Part shown: one piece after another, positions 15,068 to 20,794 of the stretch
Position numbering within the stretch: position 1 is the stretch's first letter
Layout of the letters: the number at the start of each line of letters is the position of its first letter
IMG/VR virus record: IMGVR_UViG_3300036846_000735
Coordinates: 1-20,794 of that record
DNA: 20,794 nucleotides
Source of the DNA: a virus
Reading direction: 5' to 3' (one strand)
The notes under the pieces: generated by a model
What the model was told of the DNA's origin: nothing
The model's database searches: none
Seen by the model: the letters and a program-made list of their open reading frames with translations, nothing else
Program-made: the position numbers and the translations under genes

Positions 15068-15756
15068 CGCTCAAAGTCCCAGATCGTGTCGCCGTCGTCC
15101 CAGCTTGTTTTCCCGTCATCCCATTTGGTTTCAACCGGCGCGGTCTCCGCTGTAACGTCCCCGGTGTCGTACCACGTCTCCACCTCACGCCCCTGGCTCT
15201 CGCCATAGATCGGCCCGCGTGCGCGCAACAGATTGCGCACCAGATATACGCGGCGCACTTCGCGGTTGATCACGATCTCCAGATCGTAGCGGTCGCGCCA
15301 TTGCTGACGAAAGAGTTCAGGGACGTGGGTGATCCGCTCCGCCTCAACGAGACCGACCGCGTTCTCACGCCAGCCCGCACGGTTCTGATCGACAAAGATG
15401 CCGTCGCGCAGGATCGCGATATTGTCCCCCGCATTTGGCCCGTAACACGATACGAGATAATTCACCTGTTCCTGGCGACGTAACACGTCGTGACCGGGAT
15501 CAGGGCTGGCGTAGTGGTGCATATAGGGTTCGAAATTCGCCGTGCTGCGGGTAATCCCACAGGCCGCCCAATCAACCGAAACATCCGGTGTCGGCGGCGG
15601 ATTGGGTTGCCAGCGCGGGCGAACCAGATTACCCGGCAACCCAATAATCCCGGCGACAGTCGCTTGCAGGAAATTGACCCAGCTAAGCTCTGTCAGTGTC
15701 TCGGTCGGCGAAGGACCGAGAAAGCCAGGATGTGTACTATCGGCGGCCCACGCCAT
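15064..15756 (-). CDS. Neck terminator protein, gp12-like
   Basis: The protein has 230 aa from ATG 15756, which overlaps the upstream stop as TGATG; a TTG one codon earlier is less likely. Matches to the phage neck/tail terminator gp12-like family include WVNFLQATVAGIIGLPGNLV with RPRWQPNPPP, DWAACGI, RQEQVNYLVSCYGPNA, LRDGIFVDQNR, and WRDRYDLEIVINREVRRVYL with RNLLRARG. The protein caps the tube and joins the tail to the head connector. The extreme C-terminus is an acidic Trp/Asp tail (KWDDGKTSWDDGDTIWDFER), an unusual repeated W-D-D-G pattern. Its place between connector and sheath genes fits. Confidence 0.8.
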   Translation of the reverse strand: MAWAADSTHPGFLGPSPTETLTELSWVNFLQATVAGIIGLPGNLVRPRWQPNPPPTPDVSVDWAACGITRSTANFEPYMHHYASPDPGHDVLRRQEQVNYLVSCYGPNAGDNIAILRDGIFVDQNRAGWRENAVGLVEAERITHVPELFRQQWRDRYDLEIVINREVRRVYLVRNLLRARGPIYGESQGREVETWYDTGDVTAETAPVETKWDDGKTSWDDGDTIWDFER

Positions 15757-16208
15757 CAATGCACCGTGCTAGCAGGCATCGGGTGCGGATCGGTTACGTT
15801 GTCGCCGCCCGAGGCTGGCGGCGGCGGATCGACCGCGTTGATCGAGACCGCGACGACGTGGATAAAGCCCCGCCCATAACCCGCGTAATCATCCAATGTG
15901 CGCACGACATAGACACTGCCATGCCAGTAGATGTGGTCGGGATGGGTAACGACGTTGCCCAATTCGTCGGTCGAGGTGCCCTGAAAGCGGAACGGCGAAT
16001 AGACATCGATCGCCTTGTTGAAATATTCCTCTTCCGGCACGCGCTGCAATTCGTTGGGGCCGGCGGCGGTCACCACCGCACGTGTGGTGATCGAGCTTTC
16101 AGTGGTCTGCCCCCGCCCATTGACATCGGTAACGACGGTGCGGCGGACGACGACGATATTGTCCCAGAAGGAGGGATCGAAGGCATCTGTCACATCATGT
16201 ATAGGCAT
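15756..16208 (-). CDS. Head-tail connector candidate
   Basis: The protein has 150 aa. ATG 16208 lies behind GAGGAAGA, inside the 3' end of the HNH 2 gene (14-base overlap). The N-terminus MPIHDVTDAFDPSFWDNIVV and the core RRTVVTDVNGRGQTTESSIT, a GP-Q-V acidic loop, then YWHGSVYVVRTLDDYAGYGR with GFIHVVAVSINAVDPP resemble small beta-rich connector (stopper) proteins next to gp10 and neck-terminator genes. The C-terminus is Pro/Gly-rich and probably disordered. The family name is uncertain; position and fold pattern carry the call. Confidence 0.68.
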   Translation of the reverse strand: MPIHDVTDAFDPSFWDNIVVVRRTVVTDVNGRGQTTESSITTRAVVTAAGPNELQRVPEEEYFNKAIDVYSPFRFQGTSTDELGNVVTHPDHIYWHGSVYVVRTLDDYAGYGRGFIHVVAVSINAVDPPPPASGGDNVTDPHPMPASTVH

Positions 16209-16905
16209 CGTTCTTCCTCATATTATCGATAGCCCATAATGGTTGTAAGTTTGTAAAATGACAGGCTTTCAACAATTGTTCTCGATCACTTAAATCAAAT
16301 GACGATAATGGCTTTATATGATCTATATGCCAGCCATCAATAGACCAATTCTCCCACGTCATCCCTGGCTGAAATTTGGTTTCAAGATATATCTTCAGTT
16401 CATCTATACTACAGCCTACATCCCTAACAGCAGAGCCACATCGCCTCTTCGAGGCAATATAACCTCGAAGATGTCGCGCCAATCTCACACGCAACAGCGC
16501 CATCAATCGCTGACGCGGATCGGCTTTCACTGTGCTACTGCGTCTACTTTGTGCTGCTTTTCTTTTTTCTGGCTTTTCCGAATACCAAGCAGTACGCCAG
16601 TCATACATACACTGAGCACAACGGCCATTGCTGACCAAGCGGTCGCCGAGATGACCATTGATACAAGGCTTTCCGGTGCGATAACGGGTCTCTCCCGCCT
16701 GTTTCGCTAACTTGCGAGCGCCTGCGTTCCACGCCTTTCGCTCTTGCGGAATTATGTCGCGACGAGAGGTCTCATAACGTATTTGCTCACAACGCACGCA
16801 ATAACCGTTTTGAGTTCTACGCTGCGCTAGATGCCCATGAACACAAGGCCGTCCCGTGGAATAAAACGGCTGGTTCAGCAGTGCTGCCGTTTTACGTGCC
16901 AGCAT
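16195..16905 (-). CDS. HNH homing-type endonuclease 2 with two zinc motifs
   Basis: The protein has 236 aa from ATG 16905, behind AAGGA and inside the last 14 bases of a small upstream gene. Two Cys/His motifs occur in tandem: C21/H25/C36/C39 (STGRPCVHGH) and C81/H85/C96/C99 (RTGKPCINGH). The HNH core is W192-H193-I-D195-H196, then TN219LQPL and DN228. The region GSAVRDVGCSIDELKIYLE to the end aligns well with HNH 1 (GSAIRDLGCLPTELKAWLE). The gene is clearly AT-richer than its neighbours: 16261-16320 has 20 G+C of 60 bases, against 44 of 60 at 17281-17340. This points to recent acquisition. Its end leaves the next gene's Shine-Dalgarno intact. Confidence 0.88.
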   Translation of the reverse strand: MLARKTAALLNQPFYSTGRPCVHGHLAQRRTQNGYCVRCEQIRYETSRRDIIPQERKAWNAGARKLAKQAGETRYRTGKPCINGHLGDRLVSNGRCAQCMYDWRTAWYSEKPEKRKAAQSRRSSTVKADPRQRLMALLRVRLARHLRGYIASKRRCGSAVRDVGCSIDELKIYLETKFQPGMTWENWSIDGWHIDHIKPLSSFDLSDREQLLKACHFTNLQPLWAIDNMRKNDAYT

Positions 16906-17038
16906 GGCCGTTCCTTAGCGAGACGAGGACAAAACTGCCGCCAAGGGCAATAACAAGACTGGTCGCGAGACCGCTGGGGACGACAAAGGCCAGGAGGATG
17001 CCAAGACCAACACCCACGGCAAAGCCAACGAACTTCAT
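16892..17038 (-). CDS. 48-aa two-helix membrane protein
   Basis: This small frame runs from ATG 17038 to TAA 16892, with GGGAGG 7 bases upstream. It starts 14 bases after the gp10-like gene. The product begins MKFVGFAVGVGLGILLAFVV, then a PSGLAT turn, then SLVIALGGSFVLVSL and a short polar end RNGHAGT. Two hydrophobic helices with a Pro-Ser-Gly turn suggest an inner-membrane hairpin. The topology resembles small holins, but a holin in the neck-gene cluster would be unusual, so the function is left open. The HNH 2 gene starts inside its 3' end. The strong Shine-Dalgarno and clean spacing argue for a real gene. Confidence 0.75.
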   Translation of the reverse strand: MKFVGFAVGVGLGILLAFVVPSGLATSLVIALGGSFVLVSLRNGHAGT

Positions 17039-17052
17039 CGATCGGCCTCCCT

Positions 17053-17676
17053 TTAATCCTCCTTGATGACATAGGAGATCGAATTCAACATCTGGGCGGT
17101 GTCAACGAGGGGAGTGACATCGGCGCTCGTCATCGCCTGTCGCGATGGCGTTCTGCGGCGGCGCGCCGCCACCGTGCGTTCCGAAAGCCTTGGCTCAAGC
17201 CCAGCGACGATGCGGTTCTTGACCGCCGAGACCGCTGTCGTCCCCGCCGCGTGCAGTGCCTTATACATCGTCGTCGGATCAAACGGCTGGACCGTGCCCG
17301 GTGCAGTCCCCTGGCGAAAGGTCAGCGCCGCCTGCCCCGCCTGCTGCATATAACGGAGCCACTGGTCCTTGCTCTCTTCAACGCCCGGCCCCAGCCACGG
17401 GCGCGCCGGGATGTTTTGGCTGGGCGCGCCGTGTTCGTGGATATAACCCAGTGTGGCGTTGCTCTGGATGCCTTCGCCGCCACTGCGCGCTTCGGTCTGC
17501 GTCGCACGCTGACGCTCATTGTAATGCGGCTGATCGGTATCGCTGGGTATCCCGATCAGCACTTCGATCCGGCCCAAGGCGTCGAGCGCCTGGGCCAGTT
17601 CGCGCGTGTGGTCCTCTTCGAGCGTCGCTGGCCCGTGCAGCGGGACCTGCGGCTGATTGGGGGGCAGCGGCGGCAT
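17053..17676 (-). CDS. HK97 gp10-like / virion morphogenesis neck protein
   Basis: The protein has 207 aa from ATG 17676, one base after the upstream stop (TAAGATG). The pattern IEVLIGIPSDTDQPHYNERQ, then NATLGYIHEHGAPSQNIPAR with PWLGPGVEE, a helical middle, GLEPRLSERTVAARR, and PLVDTAQMLNSISYVI matches gp10-like tail-completion or neck proteins. These typically show HEhGxxxxxIPaRPFLxPG and a C-terminal PLxDTGxLxxSIxY. The N-terminus is Pro-rich and extended. The role is joining head and tail; the neighbouring DUF4054, connector and terminator genes support this. Confidence 0.8.
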   Translation of the reverse strand: MPPLPPNQPQVPLHGPATLEEDHTRELAQALDALGRIEVLIGIPSDTDQPHYNERQRATQTEARSGGEGIQSNATLGYIHEHGAPSQNIPARPWLGPGVEESKDQWLRYMQQAGQAALTFRQGTAPGTVQPFDPTTMYKALHAAGTTAVSAVKNRIVAGLEPRLSERTVAARRRRTPSRQAMTSADVTPLVDTAQMLNSISYVIKED

Positions 17677-17677
17677 C

Positions 17678-18010
17678 TTAGTGGAAGACGCCTGCGGTCG
17701 GCTTTAGCCCAAAGCCGGGATTACGCTGTGGCAGCAGCGGCGATGACGGCTTGGGATCGAGCGCGAGATCGGCGGCAAGGACCGCCTCCAACTGCTTGAC
17801 CACATCGGCATGCATCTCGGCGAGCTTCTCGGCGGCGGATTGCAGCGGCTTGGGGGGAGACGCAACCGCCCCGGTCGCCCCACGCGGCGGATGCGCAGGC
17901 GCGGGCGGCTTTTCTTCCTTCTCCTTCTTCACCTCATCCGCGTAATAATCCCGCGTTTGCTCATGATATTGGATATTGCGCACCAGCTTGGCCCGCATGT
18001 TTGGTGTCAT
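17678..18010 (-). CDS. Small charged protein of unknown function
   Basis: The protein has 110 aa from ATG 18010, behind an AGGAGG-type Shine-Dalgarno 12 bases after the upstream stop. The N-terminus MTPNMRAKLVRNIQYHEQTR is helical and charged. A Lys/Glu- and Pro/Ala-rich linker follows (EVKKEKEEKPPAPAHPP), then a second helix AAEKLAEMHADVVKQLEAVL and a Pro-rich tail. I do not recognise the family. The position between DUF4054 and gp10-like genes suggests an accessory virion or assembly protein. Confidence 0.65.
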   Translation of the reverse strand: MTPNMRAKLVRNIQYHEQTRDYYADEVKKEKEEKPPAPAHPPRGATGAVASPPKPLQSAAEKLAEMHADVVKQLEAVLAADLALDPKPSSPLLPQRNPGFGLKPTAGVFH

Positions 18011-18022
18011 CGTGTCCTCCTG

Positions 18023-18802
18023 TTAACCGGGACAGCCGATCATGTGGATCGGCGCGGAACCGGCAAGCCTGAGATAATAGAGATACTGGTTGCCCCACGG
18101 CGTCAGGCCCCACCAACCGGCATTCGCTTCCATACCAAGCGAATTGTCGTAACTGAGCGATACACCGCCGACTGATCTGCTTGCCGCGACGCCAGAACCA
18201 ACCAATGGCGTATAGCCATAACCGGGCGTTCCGGTGGTAATCCCAGGCGGGCCAGCCCGCTGCGTCATCATGTCGGCAACGGCGAGATTGTGCGCCACGA
18301 AGAGATTGAGGCCAAGCACAAAAAACTGGCCCCAGCGCACCGGATCGATCGCGTAGGACATGTTGGGGGGCGAGCAGGCGATATTGATCCAATACTGGAT
18401 CGTCGCATCGGGAAACCGCGCAGTATCGGCAAAGGCTGGGTAATCGACGCGAAACTGCCCGACCGTCAGATAAACATCATTGGACGGCGTCGAGCTACAG
18501 AGGAGCGTCGCCATATCCGAGAGCACGCGCGTATCGCTCAGCGTCACATCGGCGGTGATATCGTAGATCACACCGTCGATCATGTTGCCCAGCAAGGCCG
18601 ATGTCTTGTTTGAGGAGAAGGTCGGTGTGGCGAGGATGCGGCTTGCGGGGCTGGGATCGGGGACCGGCGACGAGGCATCGACCGTTACTGTCCACACCGC
18701 AGCCGTGATCGTCCCGCCCATCGCGCCGATCTGCGCGGTGAAATCGAAGACAAAGAAATCGCTCGCTGGCGCGGGCTTGATCGGACCAAAGGCATCCGCC
18801 AT
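18023..18802 (-). CDS. Fused fibre-tail-adaptor-like domain and DUF4054 head-tail connector
   Basis: The protein has 259 aa, with ATG 18802 one base after the upstream stop (TGAGATG). Residues about 14-105 form an Ig-like beta region (DFFVFDFTAQIGAMGGTIT, then AAVWTVTV, DPSPASRI, GVIYDITADVTLSD) similar to small phage fibre-tail adaptor proteins. Residues 109-259 match DUF4054: YLTVGQFRVDYPAFADTARF, then a helical WGQFFVLGLNLFVAHNLAVA, and VGGVSLSYDNSLGMEANAGW with GLTPWGNQYLYYL. DUF4054 proteins act as head-tail connectors. In related phages the two parts are, as I recall, separate genes, so this looks like a fusion. No frameshift or stop lies between them. Confidence 0.75.
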   Translation of the reverse strand: MADAFGPIKPAPASDFFVFDFTAQIGAMGGTITAAVWTVTVDASSPVPDPSPASRILATPTFSSNKTSALLGNMIDGVIYDITADVTLSDTRVLSDMATLLCSSTPSNDVYLTVGQFRVDYPAFADTARFPDATIQYWINIACSPPNMSYAIDPVRWGQFFVLGLNLFVAHNLAVADMMTQRAGPPGITTGTPGYGYTPLVGSGVAASRSVGGVSLSYDNSLGMEANAGWWGLTPWGNQYLYYLRLAGSAPIHMIGCPG

Positions 18803-18803
18803 C

Positions 18804-19994
18804 TCAGGCCGCCCTCTTGGTTGGAGAAACCGTCACGCTGCGCGGGCCGCTACCACCACCAACAATGCGACCAGCGGCACCATTGCCTGCGACGCGCCCG
18901 CCATTCGAGGCAACGACAAGCCGATCGTTGGTCTCGGAGGTGATCCGGTCATAGGGGACAGCGGGGATTTCCCCTGGAACAGCGGGTATCCTGCCATCGC
19001 CCCTGCCTTCAATCGCCGCGCGATCGAGGGGATCGGTAGCCGCCAATGTCCCACTGAGAGGAAGCGGAATAGTACCGGTAAAGGCCGCCGTATCGTGGGC
19101 GTCGGTTGCTGCGAGCGTGCCAGCAATGACCACGCCGCCACTCATCACGCTCTTGTCGGTGGTCTCGGTCGCGGCCAGCATACCGCTCGGCGGCGTCAGC
19201 GTGGCCGCCACGCCGATCGCGTACATATAGGCGGCGACATGATTATAAAGACTAAACTGATCGGCTGCGGTCAGCGCCCCGCCGACATGCAGCGCCGCGA
19301 TACGCCCGCCGGTAAAGACGCAGACCGATTGCGGCGTGTTATCATCACTGCGATTGCCGATAAATAATCTGGCATTCGGCAATGGCGATGAAGCCATCCC
19401 GCCATCGCTTACCGCCAGTGTACCGTTGACATAAGCGGCCTGCGTAAGCGGATCGGGTCTTACCGTGCTGATAAAGCCTGTGTTGTTGGGGATGACGTAC
19501 CGCGAATAGCTCCCGCCACCAGTGGCCATCCGCGTTACCCAATAACCACCATCACTATTAAATTCGATCTGGACGAGGCTGGCAGCAACCGATCCATAAC
19601 TGCCTGCCGCCTCCGGATAAGTCCCGCCGATCTGATTGGGTGGCGTCTCGACCCAAACCGATAAACTATTGTCGTTTTGCAGGAAGTGGCCGCTCGCCGT
19701 GGCAGGATTAAAATTGGTGTCGATATAATCCGCTACCGTAATCCCCCCATAGCCACGATCGACCGTAAAAACCGGTGCGCCGATCTTGGTTGTCGCCAAT
19801 CTGCCGATCAGATCGATCCGTGCGCTTGGCTCGTTCTCGCCCGCCAACAGCCATAACCGGTCGAGCTTACCCCAAACCGCATCGTTCTTGAGACCGACAA
19901 CAAGCGCGTCAACCAGCGTCTCACGGGCGGCGCTGACACTGCCGCCATTATTGGTAACCTGTCCCACCCAGGCCGTTGTGTCTGGATCGGCCAT
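18804..19994 (-). CDS. LamG-like head/virion surface protein with GTLAATD repeats
   Basis: The protein has 396 aa, with ATG 19994 overlapping the upstream stop as TAATG. Residues about 25-260 look like a concanavalin/LamG-type jelly roll: VGLKNDAVWGKLDRLWLLAG, then GYGGITVADYIDTNFNP, LSVWVET, ARLFIGN, RIAALHVGGALTAADQFSLY. This pattern is frequent in phage virion proteins. Residues 270-330 hold three related units (SGMLAATETTDKSVMSG, AGTLAATDAHDTAAFTG, SGTLAATDPLDRAAIEG). The C-terminus is Gly/Val/Arg-rich (DRLVVASNGGRVAGNG). It probably decorates the head or neck and may bind carbohydrate, but no ligand is evident. It is the longest gene on the head side of the window. Confidence 0.7.
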   Translation of the reverse strand: MADPDTTAWVGQVTNNGGSVSAARETLVDALVVGLKNDAVWGKLDRLWLLAGENEPSARIDLIGRLATTKIGAPVFTVDRGYGGITVADYIDTNFNPATASGHFLQNDNSLSVWVETPPNQIGGTYPEAAGSYGSVAASLVQIEFNSDGGYWVTRMATGGGSYSRYVIPNNTGFISTVRPDPLTQAAYVNGTLAVSDGGMASSPLPNARLFIGNRSDDNTPQSVCVFTGGRIAALHVGGALTAADQFSLYNHVAAYMYAIGVAATLTPPSGMLAATETTDKSVMSGGVVIAGTLAATDAHDTAAFTGTIPLPLSGTLAATDPLDRAAIEGRGDGRIPAVPGEIPAVPYDRITSETNDRLVVASNGGRVAGNGAAGRIVGGGSGPRSVTVSPTKRAA

Positions 19995-20368
19995 TATCCG
20001 TGGGTGATCGTGCCAGCGGTAATCGTCACCGTCTGACCATTCGAGATCGCGGTCGAATTGAGATTGATATCGCTGCCCGTTGTACCGACCGTCAGATTAT
20101 TGACGATGACGTTGGCGTTGCTGTCCTTGATCCTCGCCGCCGCCGCTGTGCCAGCACCGCCTGCGGTGCCGGATTTGGGGACGCCTGCCAGCGTAATCGC
20201 CTGCGCCGCTTCAGTAAAACTTGGCTTACTAAGCGTAATGATGCAAAGGACAACGGCATAAGCCGCCGTGCAGATTTCCAGCGTCCCCACCCCCGTGCCC
20301 GCATCGATCGCGGTGATGACACTGGTCATCCGCGTATCCTTGAGGGCATTGGAATAGGTAACGGCCAT
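19994..20368 (-). CDS. Probable head decoration/surface protein, 124 aa
   Basis: ATG 20368 abuts the upstream stop (TAAATG). The sequence MAVTYSNALKDTRMTSVITA with IDAGTGVGTLEICTAA, then AGVPKSG, AAAARIKDSNANVIVNNLTV and GTTGSDINLNSTAISNGQTV with TITAGTITHG is a compact all-beta protein. It resembles small virion surface proteins encoded before LamG-like and DUF4054 genes in related phages. No enzymatic, membrane or signal motif is visible. The exact family is not certain; a cement or decoration role is inferred from context. Confidence 0.65.
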   Translation of the reverse strand: MAVTYSNALKDTRMTSVITAIDAGTGVGTLEICTAAYAVVLCIITLSKPSFTEAAQAITLAGVPKSGTAGGAGTAAAARIKDSNANVIVNNLTVGTTGSDINLNSTAISNGQTVTITAGTITHG

Positions 20369-20794
20369 TTAACGCCCCTTGCGTGCCCAGAAGGCGCGGT
20401 TGCGGATATTCTGGTTGTGCAGGCTGTCGCCGACCTGAACACCGCTATAGGGGATCACCGGACCGGTATTCTTTCCTGGGTTCCCAGGCGACGACAGATT
20501 ATTCATCGGCGGCGTCGCGCTCTTGATCTCCTTCTCGGACACGTCCTCGTCCATTGTCGTCGGTGCGGAGGTCATGCTGGCGGTGGTGGTGGAAGCCGTA
20601 GGCATCGATGTCGTCGTCATCATGTCCTGATCTTGCGACTTCAATTCCCGCTCGGCGGGCTTGATGCCATTCGGATTGCTCACCGTGCCCAGGAGATTGG
20701 GGCGACGCACGGGATGCGGGGCCTCCTCGCTGTCCTTGGCGTGGACGCCCTCGATCGTGCCCTTGTTCTCGCTCGCGTAGAACACCTCCTCGCC
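20369..20794 (-). CDS. Low-complexity protein, 5' end beyond the right window edge
   Basis: The frame is open to the right edge (GGC GAG GAG GTG), so the start is probably outside; an internal GTG at 20785 lacks a properly spaced Shine-Dalgarno. The visible 142 codons read VFYASENKGTIEGVHAKDSE, a Thr/Ser/Met-rich stretch with TTTSMPTASTTTASM (about 75-95 codons in), an acidic patch, then PVIPYSGVQVGDSLHNQNIR near the end. Composition suggests a largely disordered structural or scaffolding-type protein. No named family is recognised. Confidence 0.6.
   Translation of the reverse strand, partial: GEEVFYASENKGTIEGVHAKDSEEAPHPVRRPNLLGTVSNPNGIKPAERELKSQDQDMMTTTSMPTASTTTASMTSAPTTMDEDVSEKEIKSATPPMNNLSSPGNPGKNTGPVIPYSGVQVGDSLHNQNIRNRAFWARKGR

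Noticed and set aside
12188-16905. Group I intron around the HNH genes
   Set aside because: Both HNH genes lie between complete genes, with only overlaps of 13-14 bases and no room for intron core elements.
16875-17072. 65-aa minus-strand frame rich in Trp, Cys and Arg
   Set aside because: It is an out-of-frame shadow of the 48-aa membrane protein gene, which has the better Shine-Dalgarno and composition.

Overview
This window is the tail half of the late structural operon of a contractile-tailed (myovirus-like) phage or prophage. All genes lie on the minus strand, so transcription runs from the right edge to the left edge. The sequence is almost fully coding, and many neighbours are joined by stop/start overlaps (TAATG, TGATG, ATGA) or gaps of 0-14 bases. 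The DNA is generally GC-rich. The host is probably a Gram-negative bacterium and possibly an alphaproteobacterium, but that is inferred from base composition and protein-family resemblance only. No integrase, lysis cassette, tRNA, CRISPR array or capsid gene is visible.

In transcription order, the head side comes first. It starts with a 5'-truncated low-complexity protein (20369-20794), a 124-aa probable head surface or decoration protein, and a 396-aa LamG-like repeat protein. A fused adaptor/DUF4054 head-tail connector, a small charged protein and a gp10/neck-type protein follow. A previously hidden 48-aa two-helix membrane protein sits next, then an HNH endonuclease gene, a 150-aa connector candidate, a gp12-like neck terminator and a 200-aa protein of unknown role. 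The tail proper starts with the DUF3383 sheath, followed by a second HNH endonuclease gene, the DUF3277 tube, a tail assembly chaperone with a probable -1 frameshift extension, and a tape measure protein carrying two cell-wall hydrolase-like domains. The baseplate part is a hub, a Dit-like protein, a Pam3-type plug, and a 1013-aa protein that joins a Gp138-type central spike to a collagen-like fibre. Two more fibre proteins follow, the last cut by the left edge.

Several points stand out. The spike and fibre are one polypeptide. The tube gene appears to start at ATC behind an ideal Shine-Dalgarno sequence, directly downstream of an inserted HNH gene. A T7 slippery heptamer lets the chaperone reading frame run into a 59-aa downstream frame, as in the lambda G/GT arrangement. 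A 12-bp inverted repeat separates the tube and chaperone genes. Two related HNH genes each start inside the last 13-14 bases of the preceding gene. No gp25-like or gpJ-like wedge gene follows the spike within the window.
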